Positions 32,481 through 40,492 of a DNA stretch of 64,000 nucleotides are shown in pieces (positions within the stretch are counted from its first letter, which is position 1; every line of letters begins with the position of its first letter). Source of the stretch: Roseinatronobacter sp. S2. Its GTDB lineage: Bacteria > Pseudomonadota > Alphaproteobacteria > Rhodobacterales > Rhodobacteraceae. The position numbers were made by a program, and so were the translations under genes. The stretch spans positions 2,538,001 through 2,602,000 of the forward strand of contig NZ_CP121113.1 in assembly GCF_029581395.1 (NCBI RefSeq), in the 5' to 3' direction. Under the pieces are notes generated by a model. That model ran no database searches, was not told where the DNA came from, and worked only from the letters and a program-made list of their open reading frames with translations.

Positions 32481-32825
32481 ATGAAATCATTGCGCACCAG
32501 TCTGGAAACAACAATCCGCCCTCGCCTGTTGGTTGTGGCGGCACGTCATGCAATGTGCGAGTATCGGCGCGACACGCTTCTGCCCAAGCTTCTGGAACTC
32601 CCCTTTGCCAGCGTCCTGCCGCCCGTGCACGATGCAGTGCAGCGGCTGACACTAATCGAAGCGATGATGGATCATGCGCGGCGCAGGCATGAGGCAGGCT
32701 GGCGCGCGGCAGATCATGTTCTTGTCATGGCCGCGCTGATGTCCGAAACCCGCTCCCTGAAGGACATGCAAATCGCCCCATTGCATGGCACGCTTGGCTT
32801 GCGCGCAAAGGCGGGTGCCGATTGA
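32481..32825 (+). CDS. DUF6477 family protein
   Basis: Small protein, 114 aa, with RPRLLVVAARHAMCEYRRD near the N-terminus, the conserved start of DUF6477, and a helical C-terminal half. AAAGGAG is seven bases before the ATG at 32481. Function unknown. It is divergent from the DUF6456 gene and convergent with dusA, leaving 28 bp to the dusA stop. Confidence 0.75.
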   Translation: MKSLRTSLETTIRPRLLVVAARHAMCEYRRDTLLPKLLELPFASVLPPVHDAVQRLTLIEAMMDHARRRHEAGWRAADHVLVMAALMSETRSLKDMQIAPLHGTLGLRAKAGAD

Positions 32826-32853
32826 TCGCGAAAATATCGTGTGGTTTTCGTAA

Positions 32854-33864
32854 TCAGGCTGGCGCGGCCGTGTCGGGTGTGGCCGATGCGTGCAGCGCGT
32901 CAAGCGCCATGTCCAGAACTTCGGTGCCCGCGCCCGCGCGGTGGGCATGCTCCGACAGGGCGCGACGCCACGCGCGCGCGCCCGGTTTGCCCGCGAACAG
33001 CCCCAGCATATGGCGCGTGATGCTGGCCAGCCGCACGCCTTTGGACAATTCCTGCCGAATATAGGGGCGCATCGCATCCACCACTGCAAACGCGTCGCGG
33101 CCCGGCCCTGTATCGCCGAAAATCAGGCGGTCGGCATCTTGCAAAATATCGGCAGGCCGTTGGTAAGCGGCCCGCCCGACCATGACACCGTCCAGCCCCT
33201 GATCCAACAACGCGCAGGCCTGCGCCAGCGACGTGATCCCCCCATTGATGGAAATATGAAGATGAGGAAACGCGGCCTTCATCGCCAGCACCAGCGGGTA
33301 ATCCAGCGGTGGAATTTCGCGGTTATCCTTGGGCGAAAGCCCTTGCAGCCACGCCTTGCGGGCATGAATGATCACGCGGCGCACGCCCGCCTGTGACAGC
33401 GTTTCCAGAAACACGGGCAGGATTGTCTGCGGGATCTGGTCATCAACACCAATGCGGCATTTCACCGTCACCTCGGCCGGAGAGGCCGCAATCATGGCCG
33501 CGCAAATCTCGCCCACAAGCGCCGGATGCTCCATCAACACAGCGCCAAAACTGCCCGACTGCACCCTGTCAGACGGGCAACCGCAGTTCAGGTTGATTTC
33601 CGGGTACCCCGCTTGCCAGCCAAGCTGTGCCGCCTGCGCCAGCTCGCGCGGGTCAGATCCGCCAAGCTGCAATGCAACCGGATGCTCGGCAGGGGAATGC
33701 TCCAGCAAATGCAGCGCCCCGCCACGCACCAAAGCGGGTGCTGTCACCATTTCGGTATACAGCAGGCTGTGTCGCGACAACTGGCGATGAAAGAACCGGC
33801 AATGCCTGTCGGTCCAGTCCATCATCGGCGCAATAGACAGTCTATGTGATTGATTTTTCTTCAT
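32854..33864 (-). CDS. dusA: tRNA-dihydrouridine(20/20a) synthase DusA
   Basis: FMN enzyme that reduces uridine 20/20a in the tRNA D-loop. The start LSIAPMMDWTDRHCRFF is diagnostic for DusA. The catalytic Cys is in NLNCGCPSDRVQSGSFG, FMN contacts are seen in VTVKCRIGVD and INGGI, and VMVGRAAYQRP is also present. 336 aa, a normal length. The 5' end of dusA is a well-known integration site for genomic islands, and here a decayed integrase gene begins 114 bp upstream of the dusA start. Confidence 0.95.
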   Translation of the reverse strand: MKKNQSHRLSIAPMMDWTDRHCRFFHRQLSRHSLLYTEMVTAPALVRGGALHLLEHSPAEHPVALQLGGSDPRELAQAAQLGWQAGYPEINLNCGCPSDRVQSGSFGAVLMEHPALVGEICAAMIAASPAEVTVKCRIGVDDQIPQTILPVFLETLSQAGVRRVIIHARKAWLQGLSPKDNREIPPLDYPLVLAMKAAFPHLHISINGGITSLAQACALLDQGLDGVMVGRAAYQRPADILQDADRLIFGDTGPGRDAFAVVDAMRPYIRQELSKGVRLASITRHMLGLFAGKPGARAWRRALSEHAHRAGAGTEVLDMALDALHASATPDTAAPA

Positions 33865-33977
33865 TTTTACCGTATCTTAAATTCATTGACCAAGCTTGCC
33901 TCTACTCTGGAATACGCCCCGATATCCCCGAGTTTTCCACTTTACGACGACTCATTGCACACACAGCGCACACGAAA

Positions 33978-34745
33978 ATGGCCTCTATCACCAAGTTACC
34001 TTCCGGTGCCTACCGGGTCCAGATCAGACGAAAGGGTCGGCTCACGCGAGCGAAACTTTCTTGCGTCGCGACGACGCCCAGAAATGGGCGCTGTCCAAGC
34101 CGAGACTCTGGTCGATCAGGGGCTGCCGCCCAACAGATCGTCCGTCACCCGTCTGCACACTTTCGGCGACCTGGTTGACCTTCATATAGCCGATATGTGC
34201 GCTGTAGGGAAACCACCTCGTCGCGAGCCAAGGCAGCAACGCTTGCGTCTCTGAAGCGCGCCCTGGGCAAGGAGAAGATCGGCCACCTCGATCGCCCCAA
34301 ACTGATCGAGTATGGTCGCAACCGGGCAGATCAGGGTGCCGGCCCGGTGACGCTGGGTATTGATATCGGCGTGATCAAGATGATCCTGACCCATGCCGCT
34401 GCTGTTCATGGGGTGGAGATATCAACAGAGGCGGTCGATCTGGCCCGTATTGCCCTGAAGCGTCTTGGCCTGATCGGTAAGGGTATTGAGCGGGACCATC
34501 GCCCGACGACGCTAGAACTGAACCGCCTCTTCCAGTGCTTGGACGCGAACACACGTCTGACCTTGCCCATGACGCGTATCGTGCAATTCGCAGTCGCCAC
34601 CGCTATGCGGCTTGACGAAATCTGTCGGGTGGAGTGGAGTGATCTCGACGTTGACCGCCGATGCCTCTTGGCGGAAGCAGCCCAAGCCCTGGTTGCGGGG
34701 ACTCGCAGTTACCGATGCCGACATTCGCTGGAAGTCGAAATTTAA
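33978..34745 (+). pseudogene. tyrosine recombinase (integrase), frameshifted and truncated
   Basis: Decayed site-specific integrase. The start MASITKLPSGAYRVQIRRKG is an arm-binding domain. Homology then moves between reading frames near 34040 (ASETFLRRDDAQKWA), 34090 (AETLVDQGLPPN, then TFGDLVDLHIADM) and 34225 (KAATLASLKRALGKEKIGHL). The core-binding domain and the first part of the catalytic domain follow, with the first catalytic Arg in AMRLDEICRVEWSDLD. Past about 34670 the homology stops: the HxxR box and the nucleophilic Tyr are missing. At least three frameshifts plus a 3' truncation make it inactive. Its place beside the dusA 5' end, pointing away from it, matches DusA-associated elements. 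Confidence 0.88.
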
Positions 34746-34827
34746 CGGAACCTCGCTTTCAAGTCGACCATTCTCAGCTCCTCGCCAAGCTTCAGAATTC
34801 CCCTTACCTTTTGGGGCTTTTGTTTTT

Positions 34828-35139
34828 CTACCCATGTTCGTGGCCGCCGCTTTCTTCAGCTCCTTCCGCCGGGGCCTTCAAAGCCGTTTCAAGTTCAGCG
34901 ATAACTTCCGAGAAGCGCTTGATCAGGCCAAACCCTTTGGAGAGCGACGTGCCGCCCTTGAACAGCAAGCGTGGCCGGTCTGCCAAACCATTGAAGAGCG
35001 CATCAAGGGTCCAGCAAACCCAGAAGTCCTTTTCGACGTTCTGGGGCGTCGTCCCGAGGCGTTGCGCCGTCGTCGCATATAGACCCCGCCGCGTCTCATC
35101 GTCGGCTGCGATGACCTGATCGAATGCAGAGTTCATCAT
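34828..35139 (-). pseudogene. AbiEii-type nucleotidyltransferase toxin, truncated
   Basis: N-terminal third of an AbiEii/AbiGii-family toxin of a type IV toxin-antitoxin (AbiE phage-abortive) system. Visible are the start helix (IAADDETRRGLYATTAQRL), VEKDFWVCWTLDALF and the nucleotidyltransferase strand LLFKGGTSLSKGFGLIKRFSE. The acidic pair that normally follows RFSE is absent; the frame runs into unrelated sequence and stops after 103 aa, whereas the family has about 300. It starts with an ATGA overlap on the antitoxin stop. The break lies close to the integrase break, so one deletion may have cut both. Confidence 0.85.
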
Positions 35140-35787
35140 GTGTCGGCCTCTTCTTTCAGCATCGGCCGCAACGGTTTCTGCATCCAGCCCGGCAACGTCG
35201 ACAGCCCAGCCAACAGGTGCGCCCGGAGCAATGGTCCATCTTTCGGATCATGAAGAATTGCGTCGTGATCGACCTGGCCCATGGTGTCCCGTAGCCAATG
35301 CAATGCCTGGACGATGCGCAAGGCCGGCCCAGTACAGCTTGCTCGCGGCGGTTGGCTTAAGCGTGATTCCGGGTTGTCCAAGCGAGATCGATTTGAGCCG
35401 CGCATCCGCGTGCACGACGACCTTCGCGGGAACTGCATTTGTAAGCCCGGGATCATTGGCGGCGGTCATACCGTCGACCAGCACGCGGATCTGGTTCCGC
35501 CGGGCGATGGCCTCGATAACCTGTCTTGGGTCGGGAGGATTGCTGTTCTGTGTCAGAGTGTTGAACGATGGCTTGTCGTAATGCCCCCGATCCACCCGCC
35601 GCAAACTTCCACCGCGTGTCAGCCGCTGTAGTGTCTTGTCCACGGCGTCGCGCGCGCCAAGATCGAGGAAGTCTCGCGGTGTCCAGACCCCTCTTGTCGC
35701 ACCGTTTTCGATGCGCATGAGGATCGCGGTCTTCAAGTCTGATATAGCTGCTGCCATGTCCGAAATATGCATGCAAATTACGGACAT
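35136..35787 (-). pseudogene. AbiEi-type antitoxin, frameshifted
   Basis: Antitoxin partner of AbiEii. The first frame (35787 down to about 35330) has the winged-helix part TPRDFLDLGARDAVDKTLQRL and LRRVDRGHYDKP, then IARRNQIRVLVDGMTAAN and LKPTAASKLYWAG. Homology continues in the next frame with ALRIVQALHWLRDTM and ends LSTLPGWMQKPLRPMLKEE. One frameshift near 35330 therefore splits an otherwise complete gene. With the toxin truncated, the antitoxin has no partner left to neutralise. Confidence 0.85.
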
Positions 35788-36098
35788 TTGAAGACTATCA
35801 ACATATTGATACTCAAGACTTTGGCTGCCGCCGCCCCCTGGCGAAACCGCGATCCGTGGCGATGAACCGCTCCAGCATCGGCACGATAAGCTTGACCGGA
35901 TCGATGCCGGACTGGCCGGACTGCCGTGCCAGCACCGAGATCACTGATCAGCGCAGGCGTGGACACGGCGGGGCCGTGAGCGTGCGCACTCCGTCAGAGT
36001 GTCAATTGACGAACACTTCTACCGTTTGCCGCGTTGGTCGGGGACTACGCCGCCCGCCGGATTGCACAATGATTGCACCTCCGCCCTCCCCTCCGAAA
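35788..36098. other. gap with possible unassigned gene remnant
   Basis: About 310 bp without a recognisable gene. On the minus strand around 35820-35960 a frame reads SGIDPVKLIVPMLERFIATDR before a stop, which has a protein-like look and may be the end of a lost gene. No family can be named. Upstream of it on the minus strand lies the glyoxalase-domain gene. Confidence 0.35.
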
Positions 36099-36530
36099 TC
36101 AGGGCGGTGCCTTTTCCACGATCAGATGCGGTGCGCCATCCGATGTTCTGCGATGGCTACGACCGTCCACGTCGAGCGTGCCACGGATGCGGTGGCGCCA
36201 GTTCGAGAAGCTTTCAAACCGGACGGTATCAATCGGCTGGTCGAGCTTGATCTCTACCTGACGATGGCCTGCCGGTCCTGACAAGGCGACGATTTCGCCG
36301 GTGTAAGCCTGACCCAGATAATACCCGGCCACGCGGTCACCGAAAGCAAGCTCGGGGGGCGCGTTCTGCCGGGTGAGCCGGGCATGCAGCGTGTTCCAGT
36401 CCCGTGCCCCGTGTTGCCGGGCGATAAGCTCAAGGGCCTGCGCATGGCTGACGACAGTGCCCCCGGCTTGCAGCGCCTGCCGGAGGGCTTTGGCCTGTGC
36501 CTTGACGGTATCGAGTGATAGCTGTGTCAT
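36099..36530 (-). CDS. small protein with glyoxalase-related N-terminal domain
   Basis: 143 aa from the ATG at 36530, which has a perfect AGGAGGG at 36533-36539. Residues 1-55 (TVKAQAKALRQALQAGG, then SHAQALELIARQHGARDWNTL) match the helical domain found at the N-terminus of glyoxalase-superfamily proteins, the same domain as in the gene at 37988. No VOC domain follows; instead there is an SH3-like or beta-rich region (FGDRVAGYYLGQAYTGEIVAL) that may bind ligand or protein. Its ATG overlaps the stop of the upstream MATE gene (ATGA), so translation is coupled. Function unknown. Confidence 0.7.
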   Translation of the reverse strand: MTQLSLDTVKAQAKALRQALQAGGTVVSHAQALELIARQHGARDWNTLHARLTRQNAPPELAFGDRVAGYYLGQAYTGEIVALSGPAGHRQVEIKLDQPIDTVRFESFSNWRHRIRGTLDVDGRSHRRTSDGAPHLIVEKAPP

Positions 36531-37489
36531 GATCCCTCCTTGGCAAGCAGTGTCGTGGGGGCAGCGCCAAATACGCGGCCCCGAAAAATGAGCGTCAGAG
36601 CCACGAGAAGCAGGGCGGCATCTGCGACAGGAAACGCAACCCAAAGGCCTGAAAGGCCCGAGTGCGTGTTCAGGGCGATGATGAGCACAGGCGTCAGCAG
36701 CCAGGGTTTCACCAGAGTCAGCACAGCGGTTCGCAGCGGATGCCCCATCGCCTGAAAATGCATGGCAATTACAAGGATCGGCCCGGTGACGGCGTAGAGC
36801 GCTGTCATGGGGCGCATGATTGCACCAACTGCCGTGATGACCTCCTGATCTTCGGAAAACAGCGCACCGAGCGTTTCACCTGCCAGCATACCCGTCAGTG
36901 CCACGCCCATACACCACAGAAACGCGCACCCTATGGCGAGCCGCAGGGCCGCGTGCGCCCGGTCCATGCGGCCTGCGCCGACATTGTTCCCGGTGATACT
37001 CTGGGTGGTCAACGCGATGGCCATCTGCGGCAGGAAGGCCAGACCAAGGACGCGCGTCACCACCCCGTAGGCTGCGACATAAGTGTCGTGTGCCGGGGCA
37101 GTGTTGCCGATGGCAAGCAGGACGGTGCTGGCCACAAGCGCCATTCCGATGAAGCTCAGGCACAATGGCAGCCCTAACGAGAGGATCTGCCGCCAGCCTG
37201 TCAGCCAGCTTGCGTGCCGGATCGCACCAAGTGGCAAAAGGGCGGGGTCGCGTTTACGCACCAACACAAGCAGCGCCAAGCCGAGTGCCTGCGCCGCCAC
37301 CGTTCCGATCGCTGATCCTGCGATTCCAAGATCGAGGATCACGATCGCAATGTAATTTGCTGCCACGTTCAGCAGGCCGCCAGTTGACATGACCACCGCC
37401 ATGGGAAGGGCGTTGGACAGAAATAATCGTCTGACCGGCAGGGTCAGAAAAGGGTTTTCAATTGTATTGGCAGCGCGTCTGACAGACAT
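36527..37489 (-). pseudogene. MATE-family efflux transporter with internal deletion
   Basis: Multidrug/Na+ antiporter of the MATE family, but only 320 aa against the usual 440-460. The N-terminus is intact (NPFLTLPVRRLFLSNALPMAVVM). It then jumps from GGLLNV straight to AANYIAIVILDLGIAGSAIG, which in intact relatives lies after about helix 5. About 130 residues (helices 2-5) seem to be missing in frame, as if recombination joined two similar LLNV segments. The rest, with LSLGLPLCLSFIGMAL and ITGNNVGAG, is normal. Transport is very unlikely. Its 3' end supplies the Shine-Dalgarno of the next gene. Confidence 0.75.
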
Positions 37490-37987
37490 CGCTCACTCCT
37501 CCAGAGAGGCATTCCGTATCGGGAGGGGGGCCTGCATTACCCACCTGCGAAATGCTTCGAGGGTGAGATGTCGTCTTGCTCCGGGCTTCACCGTGACTCG
37601 CGTCCGCAGGCGGCAGGTGCCCGGCACCTTGCCGTTCCGATACAAGGGACCCGCCTGCAAGGCAATATGGGGCACTGATTGCACGTCAGCTTCTGTTCCC
37701 GAAATGCCGCACCCACGAGGCACGCGGGCCAGGCGGACAGGGAGGATGGGCCGGGGCTAGGCGGTCATTCATGGAAAATGCAGCGAACGGCAGGAACGAG
37801 CCGTCCTTGAAGCAAACATCTCGCTTGACTGAAGAGCCGGAGTCTGGCTTTTTGACAATCGGTTCATGCTGCCAGCCGCTCGCGCCCGCAGGGCAAGGTG
37901 AAAGCATCGCGGACGTATCACACAAACCCCCGTCCAGTGACTATCGGCAATGCGAGCACCGTGCGCGTTCACTGGCAGGAGAGTGTG
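37490..37987. other. gap with short dispersed repeat
   Basis: About 500 bp with no gene that I can support. It contains GGCAGGAACGAGCC at 37789-37802, found again at 38625-38638. Possible minus-strand frames here (37493-37723, 37686-37925) have no protein-like conservation that I recognise. The promoter and the Shine-Dalgarno (CAGGAG) of the gene at 37988 are at its right end. Confidence 0.4.
37789..37802. repeat. short repeat GGCAGGAACGAGCC, copy 1
   Basis: Exact 14-bp match to 38625-38638. The two copies bracket the glyoxalase-superfamily gene at 37988-38527. Similar GCAGCGAA...CGAGCC fragments are common intergenic sequences in this bacterial group as far as I recall. Confidence 0.6.
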
Positions 37988-38527
37988 ATGACAAACGCCG
38001 ATCAAGCCAAATCCATGGCGCGGCAGCTTCGTGCTGCCCTTTCTTCAGACGGGATAGACATCCCTCATTCCAAGTCTCTGGAACTTGTGGCCAAAGCCTT
38101 GGGCCATGCCGACTGGAACACCGCAAGCGCGCGGCTGGACCAGAAGCACACATCCCCAGACCAGGTGCGCTTTATGCGCTGTAGCCCAATTCTGCGCATA
38201 TTCGACGAAAAGAAAGCAAGGGAGTTCTACTGCGGGTTTCTGGGCTTTCAGGTGGCATTCGAGCATCGCTTCTCCGAGGGGATGCCGCTCTACGTCGGGC
38301 TGGAACGGGGTGACCTAAGTCTGCATCTTTCCGAGCATCATGGGGATGCCAGCCCAGGTGCGAATGTTTTCGTGGCAACCGCGAACATCCGTGCGTTCCA
38401 TCGGGAGCTTGCAGAGAAACAGTATGCTTACAATCGCCCCGGCCTGGAGGCTCTGCCGTGGGGGCTGCAAATGCAGGTGAACGATCCGTTTGGGAACCGT
38501 ATCCGATTCTGTCAGCAGGACGAGTAG
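37988..38527 (+). CDS. glyoxalase-superfamily (VOC) protein
   Basis: 179 aa from the ATG at 37988, which has CAGGAG ten bases upstream. Residues 1-52 are the helical N-terminal domain (QAKSMARQLRAALSSDGIDI, HADWNTASARL) shared with the protein at 36099. Residues 60-175 form a VOC fold of the bleomycin-resistance/glyoxalase type, with REFYCGFLGFQVAFEHRF and a C-terminal VNDPFGNRIRF strand containing the usual metal-side residues. It may bind or modify a small toxic molecule. The frame is open 30 codons further upstream, without support. Confidence 0.82.
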   Translation: MTNADQAKSMARQLRAALSSDGIDIPHSKSLELVAKALGHADWNTASARLDQKHTSPDQVRFMRCSPILRIFDEKKAREFYCGFLGFQVAFEHRFSEGMPLYVGLERGDLSLHLSEHHGDASPGANVFVATANIRAFHRELAEKQYAYNRPGLEALPWGLQMQVNDPFGNRIRFCQQDE

Positions 38528-38624
38528 GCTTTTTCACAAAGGCGAAGTGGCTTCAGAACTAGATGTCCGCTTCGTCCCGCACAACTGCCAGCCGGACGGC
38601 GTTTCGCGTGCTGCAGCGCCGCAA

Positions 38625-38638
38625 GGCAGGAACGAGCC
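38625..38638. repeat. short repeat GGCAGGAACGAGCC, copy 2
   Basis: Exact copy of 37789-37802. A second short repeat, GCTTCGTCCCGCACA, is next to it at 38569-38583 and recurs at 39754-39768. Confidence 0.6.
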
Positions 38639-38711
38639 CACTTTAACCAATGCGGCAAGAAGCCAGAATGTCGGATTTCACGCACGCACCTCTGCCACCT
38701 TGAAACTGCAT

Positions 38712-39212
38712 CTAGAGTCCCCGGACAGCGCCAGTTTCAGTGAGCCAGTCCTGTGTTGCCTCATTTACACCGGGGATGGGTTCGGCGGCGGCGGATTGCC
38801 TCAAATCCGCAAGACTGGTTGTCGCAAGAACACGCCGCCATTCGGCATCCGCCTTGTGCATAACCCGCGCGATGTTGCAGGGCGTTCGGTAGTGTTCTGA
38901 TGCCACAGCGCACGGGCCTTTCTGGCGGATTTCGGTGCAGCGGAAGAAGGTTTTATGGTCCTCCAAAGCCATCACGATTTGGAGAAGTGAAACATCTTCA
39001 GCTGGTTTCGCCATGGCCAACCCACCAGACCGACCTTCCACAGATTGAATGATCTTAGCAGCTACGAGCTTCTGCATCGCCTTGGAGAAGTAACTAGGTT
39101 TGATCCCGTAGTACTCCGCCAAAGCGCGCGCCGGAATGCGCGTGCCGTCAGGCATCATGGCAAGGGCAAGGCAGGCATGAAGTCCCCACTCGACAGTTTC
39201 CGAAAGCTGCAT
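38712..39212 (-). CDS. Rrf2-family transcriptional regulator
   Basis: 166 aa. N-terminal winged helix typical of Rrf2 (LSETVEWGLHACLALAMM, AEYYGIKPSYFSKAMQKL, VEGRSGGLAMAKP). Three cysteines C92, C101 and C112 lie where IscR/NsrR-like members bind a [2Fe-2S] or [4Fe-4S] cluster, so it may sense redox state or nitric oxide. It is divergent from a GyrI-like gene, with 58 bp between starts containing an inverted repeat. Confidence 0.88.
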   Translation of the reverse strand: MQLSETVEWGLHACLALAMMPDGTRIPARALAEYYGIKPSYFSKAMQKLVAAKIIQSVEGRSGGLAMAKPAEDVSLLQIVMALEDHKTFFRCTEIRQKGPCAVASEHYRTPCNIARVMHKADAEWRRVLATTSLADLRQSAAAEPIPGVNEATQDWLTETGAVRGL

Positions 39213-39222
39213 TACAAACTCC

Positions 39223-39245
39223 GATAAAACATATCTTAGTTTATC
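39223..39245. promoter_or_regulatory. candidate operator between rrf2-family and GyrI-like genes
   Basis: GATAAA (39223-39228) and TTTATC (39240-39245) form an inverted repeat with an 11-bp spacer in an AT-rich intergenic stretch. The size and place fit an Rrf2 dimer site controlling both divergent genes. Confidence 0.5.
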
Positions 39246-39270
39246 CCGTACGAAGCGAAAGGAAAGCAGA

Positions 39271-39708
39271 ATGTCTCACGTGCAAGAGCAAGGGGGGTTC
39301 GCGGTTGTTGGCCTGTCAAAAGTGGTCAGAAACGACGACCCAGCAGCTATTGGGGCGCTTTGGGAGTCCTTCCATTCGAACGATGTTCGCACAAAGGTCG
39401 GGGCCGATGCTTCCGACGACGTGTATTGCGTCTACCATGACTACAAAGGTGGTTTCATGGACCCATACCGCATGACCATCGGCTACCGAGTCTTGTCGGC
39501 AGATGTACCAGAGGGTCTTCATCGTGCCGACGTACCCAGACAGCCTGTCGTCATATACGAAGTGAAAGGTCCGCAGCCGCAGTCGTTGATCTCTCAATGG
39601 CAAGCCATTTGGGGCGGCGACCTCGACCGATCATATCTCGCAGATTACGATGTCTACGATGCCGCCGATCCCGAAGCAGTAAGCGTAAAGGTAGGCGTGC
39701 GGTCCTGA
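39271..39708 (+). CDS. GyrI-like small-molecule-binding domain protein
   Basis: 145 aa, a single GyrI-like (AraC effector-binding) domain with no DNA-binding part. Visible are FAVVGLSKVVRNDDPAAIGALWESF at the start (cut: LSKVVRNDDPAAIGALWESF), VYCVYHDYKGGFMDPYRM, the conserved acidic residue in VIYEVKG, and DYDVYD near the end. Stand-alone members bind or hydrolyse hydrophobic toxic compounds, or act as gyrase inhibitors. GGAAAG precedes the ATG. It is divergent from the Rrf2 gene, its likely regulator. Confidence 0.82.
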   Translation: MSHVQEQGGFAVVGLSKVVRNDDPAAIGALWESFHSNDVRTKVGADASDDVYCVYHDYKGGFMDPYRMTIGYRVLSADVPEGLHRADVPRQPVVIYEVKGPQPQSLISQWQAIWGGDLDRSYLADYDVYDAADPEAVSVKVGVRS

Positions 39709-39753
39709 CTTAGCTTGCCAGTGCGGACATTGGCGCAGCCGCAGCGAAATGGC

Positions 39754-39768
39754 GCTTCGTCCCGCACA
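39754..39768. repeat. short repeat GCTTCGTCCCGCACA
   Basis: 15-bp exact match to 38569-38583, in the 220-bp gap between the GyrI-like gene and the TetR gene. Both gaps also contain GCAGCG-like fragments, so they look like pieces of one dispersed intergenic repeat. Confidence 0.55.
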
Positions 39769-39928
39769 CCAGATATTCGTGCGCTCCGGATCGAAGGTCA
39801 GGATTGCCTGTCACGGCCCACTGACAGGATTCAGAAAACCCGTTACATCGAGTCAAAGATGCACGGCATTCGACAAGCGCTTGGGCATATGGGGCCGTAA
39901 ACCGCGGAAGCGGTGCATCGGGCAGACG

Positions 39929-40492
39929 CTACCTCCGGGCAAGACCTTCGAAAAATTCGGTTGTCATTGCGTCGAATGCACGCGGGATCTCCTGTGCATC
40001 ATCCGGCGGGTTTACCGAAAAGAACACGCCCGTCCCCTCGATCAGGGCAAAGAACCTGCGCGCCAGTGCTTGCCCCCTTCCCGGGTGCAGGCGCTCGAAC
40101 GCATCCGTCAGATGCCCGATGAATCCAACCTGCCTCGCGGCGAACAATTCCGGCGCGTCGCGCATCTGCGACCAGAGAAACGCCTGATACGCGGCAAGGG
40201 GGATGCCCTGCTCGACCATCAACACCAGCGCTTGCGCGTATTTCATAGCGATATCACGGGCAAGAACAGTGACGTTCTGATCTGCGCCCATGTCAGCGTC
40301 GGGCAGAAAATCTACAAAAAAGCGTTTCAGGCAGGCGTCAAGAATATCCTGCTTGCGCGGGAAATAGTGGTGAAAGGCGCCCTTCGACATGCCGCTTACC
40401 TTCGCCAGCTCCTGCATGCTTGTCTCGTTATAGCCTTTTGTCACGAACAGCCTGAAGGCAATCGACAAAAGCGCGTCAGGGCTGGTTTTCAT
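39929..40492 (-). CDS. TetR-family transcriptional regulator
   Basis: 187 aa. The N-terminal helix-turn-helix is AFRLFVTKGYNETSMQELAK followed by GMSKGAFHHYFPRKQDIL; the C-terminal ligand domain has no recognised subtype. It is the last gene of a three-gene minus-strand operon: a membrane protein at 41093-41647, then GNAT, then this gene, which overlaps the GNAT stop by 17 bp. It probably represses its own operon through the perfect palindrome at 41653. Confidence 0.9.
   Translation of the reverse strand: MKTSPDALLSIAFRLFVTKGYNETSMQELAKVSGMSKGAFHHYFPRKQDILDACLKRFFVDFLPDADMGADQNVTVLARDIAMKYAQALVLMVEQGIPLAAYQAFLWSQMRDAPELFAARQVGFIGHLTDAFERLHPGRGQALARRFFALIEGTGVFFSVNPPDDAQEIPRAFDAMTTEFFEGLARR

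Noticed and set aside
35778..35966. Minus-strand frame of 62 codons upstream of the AbiEi remnant
   Set aside because: No conserved look in this frame; the neighbouring frame (SGIDPVKLIVPMLERFIATDR) is more protein-like, but unassigned and lacking a start.
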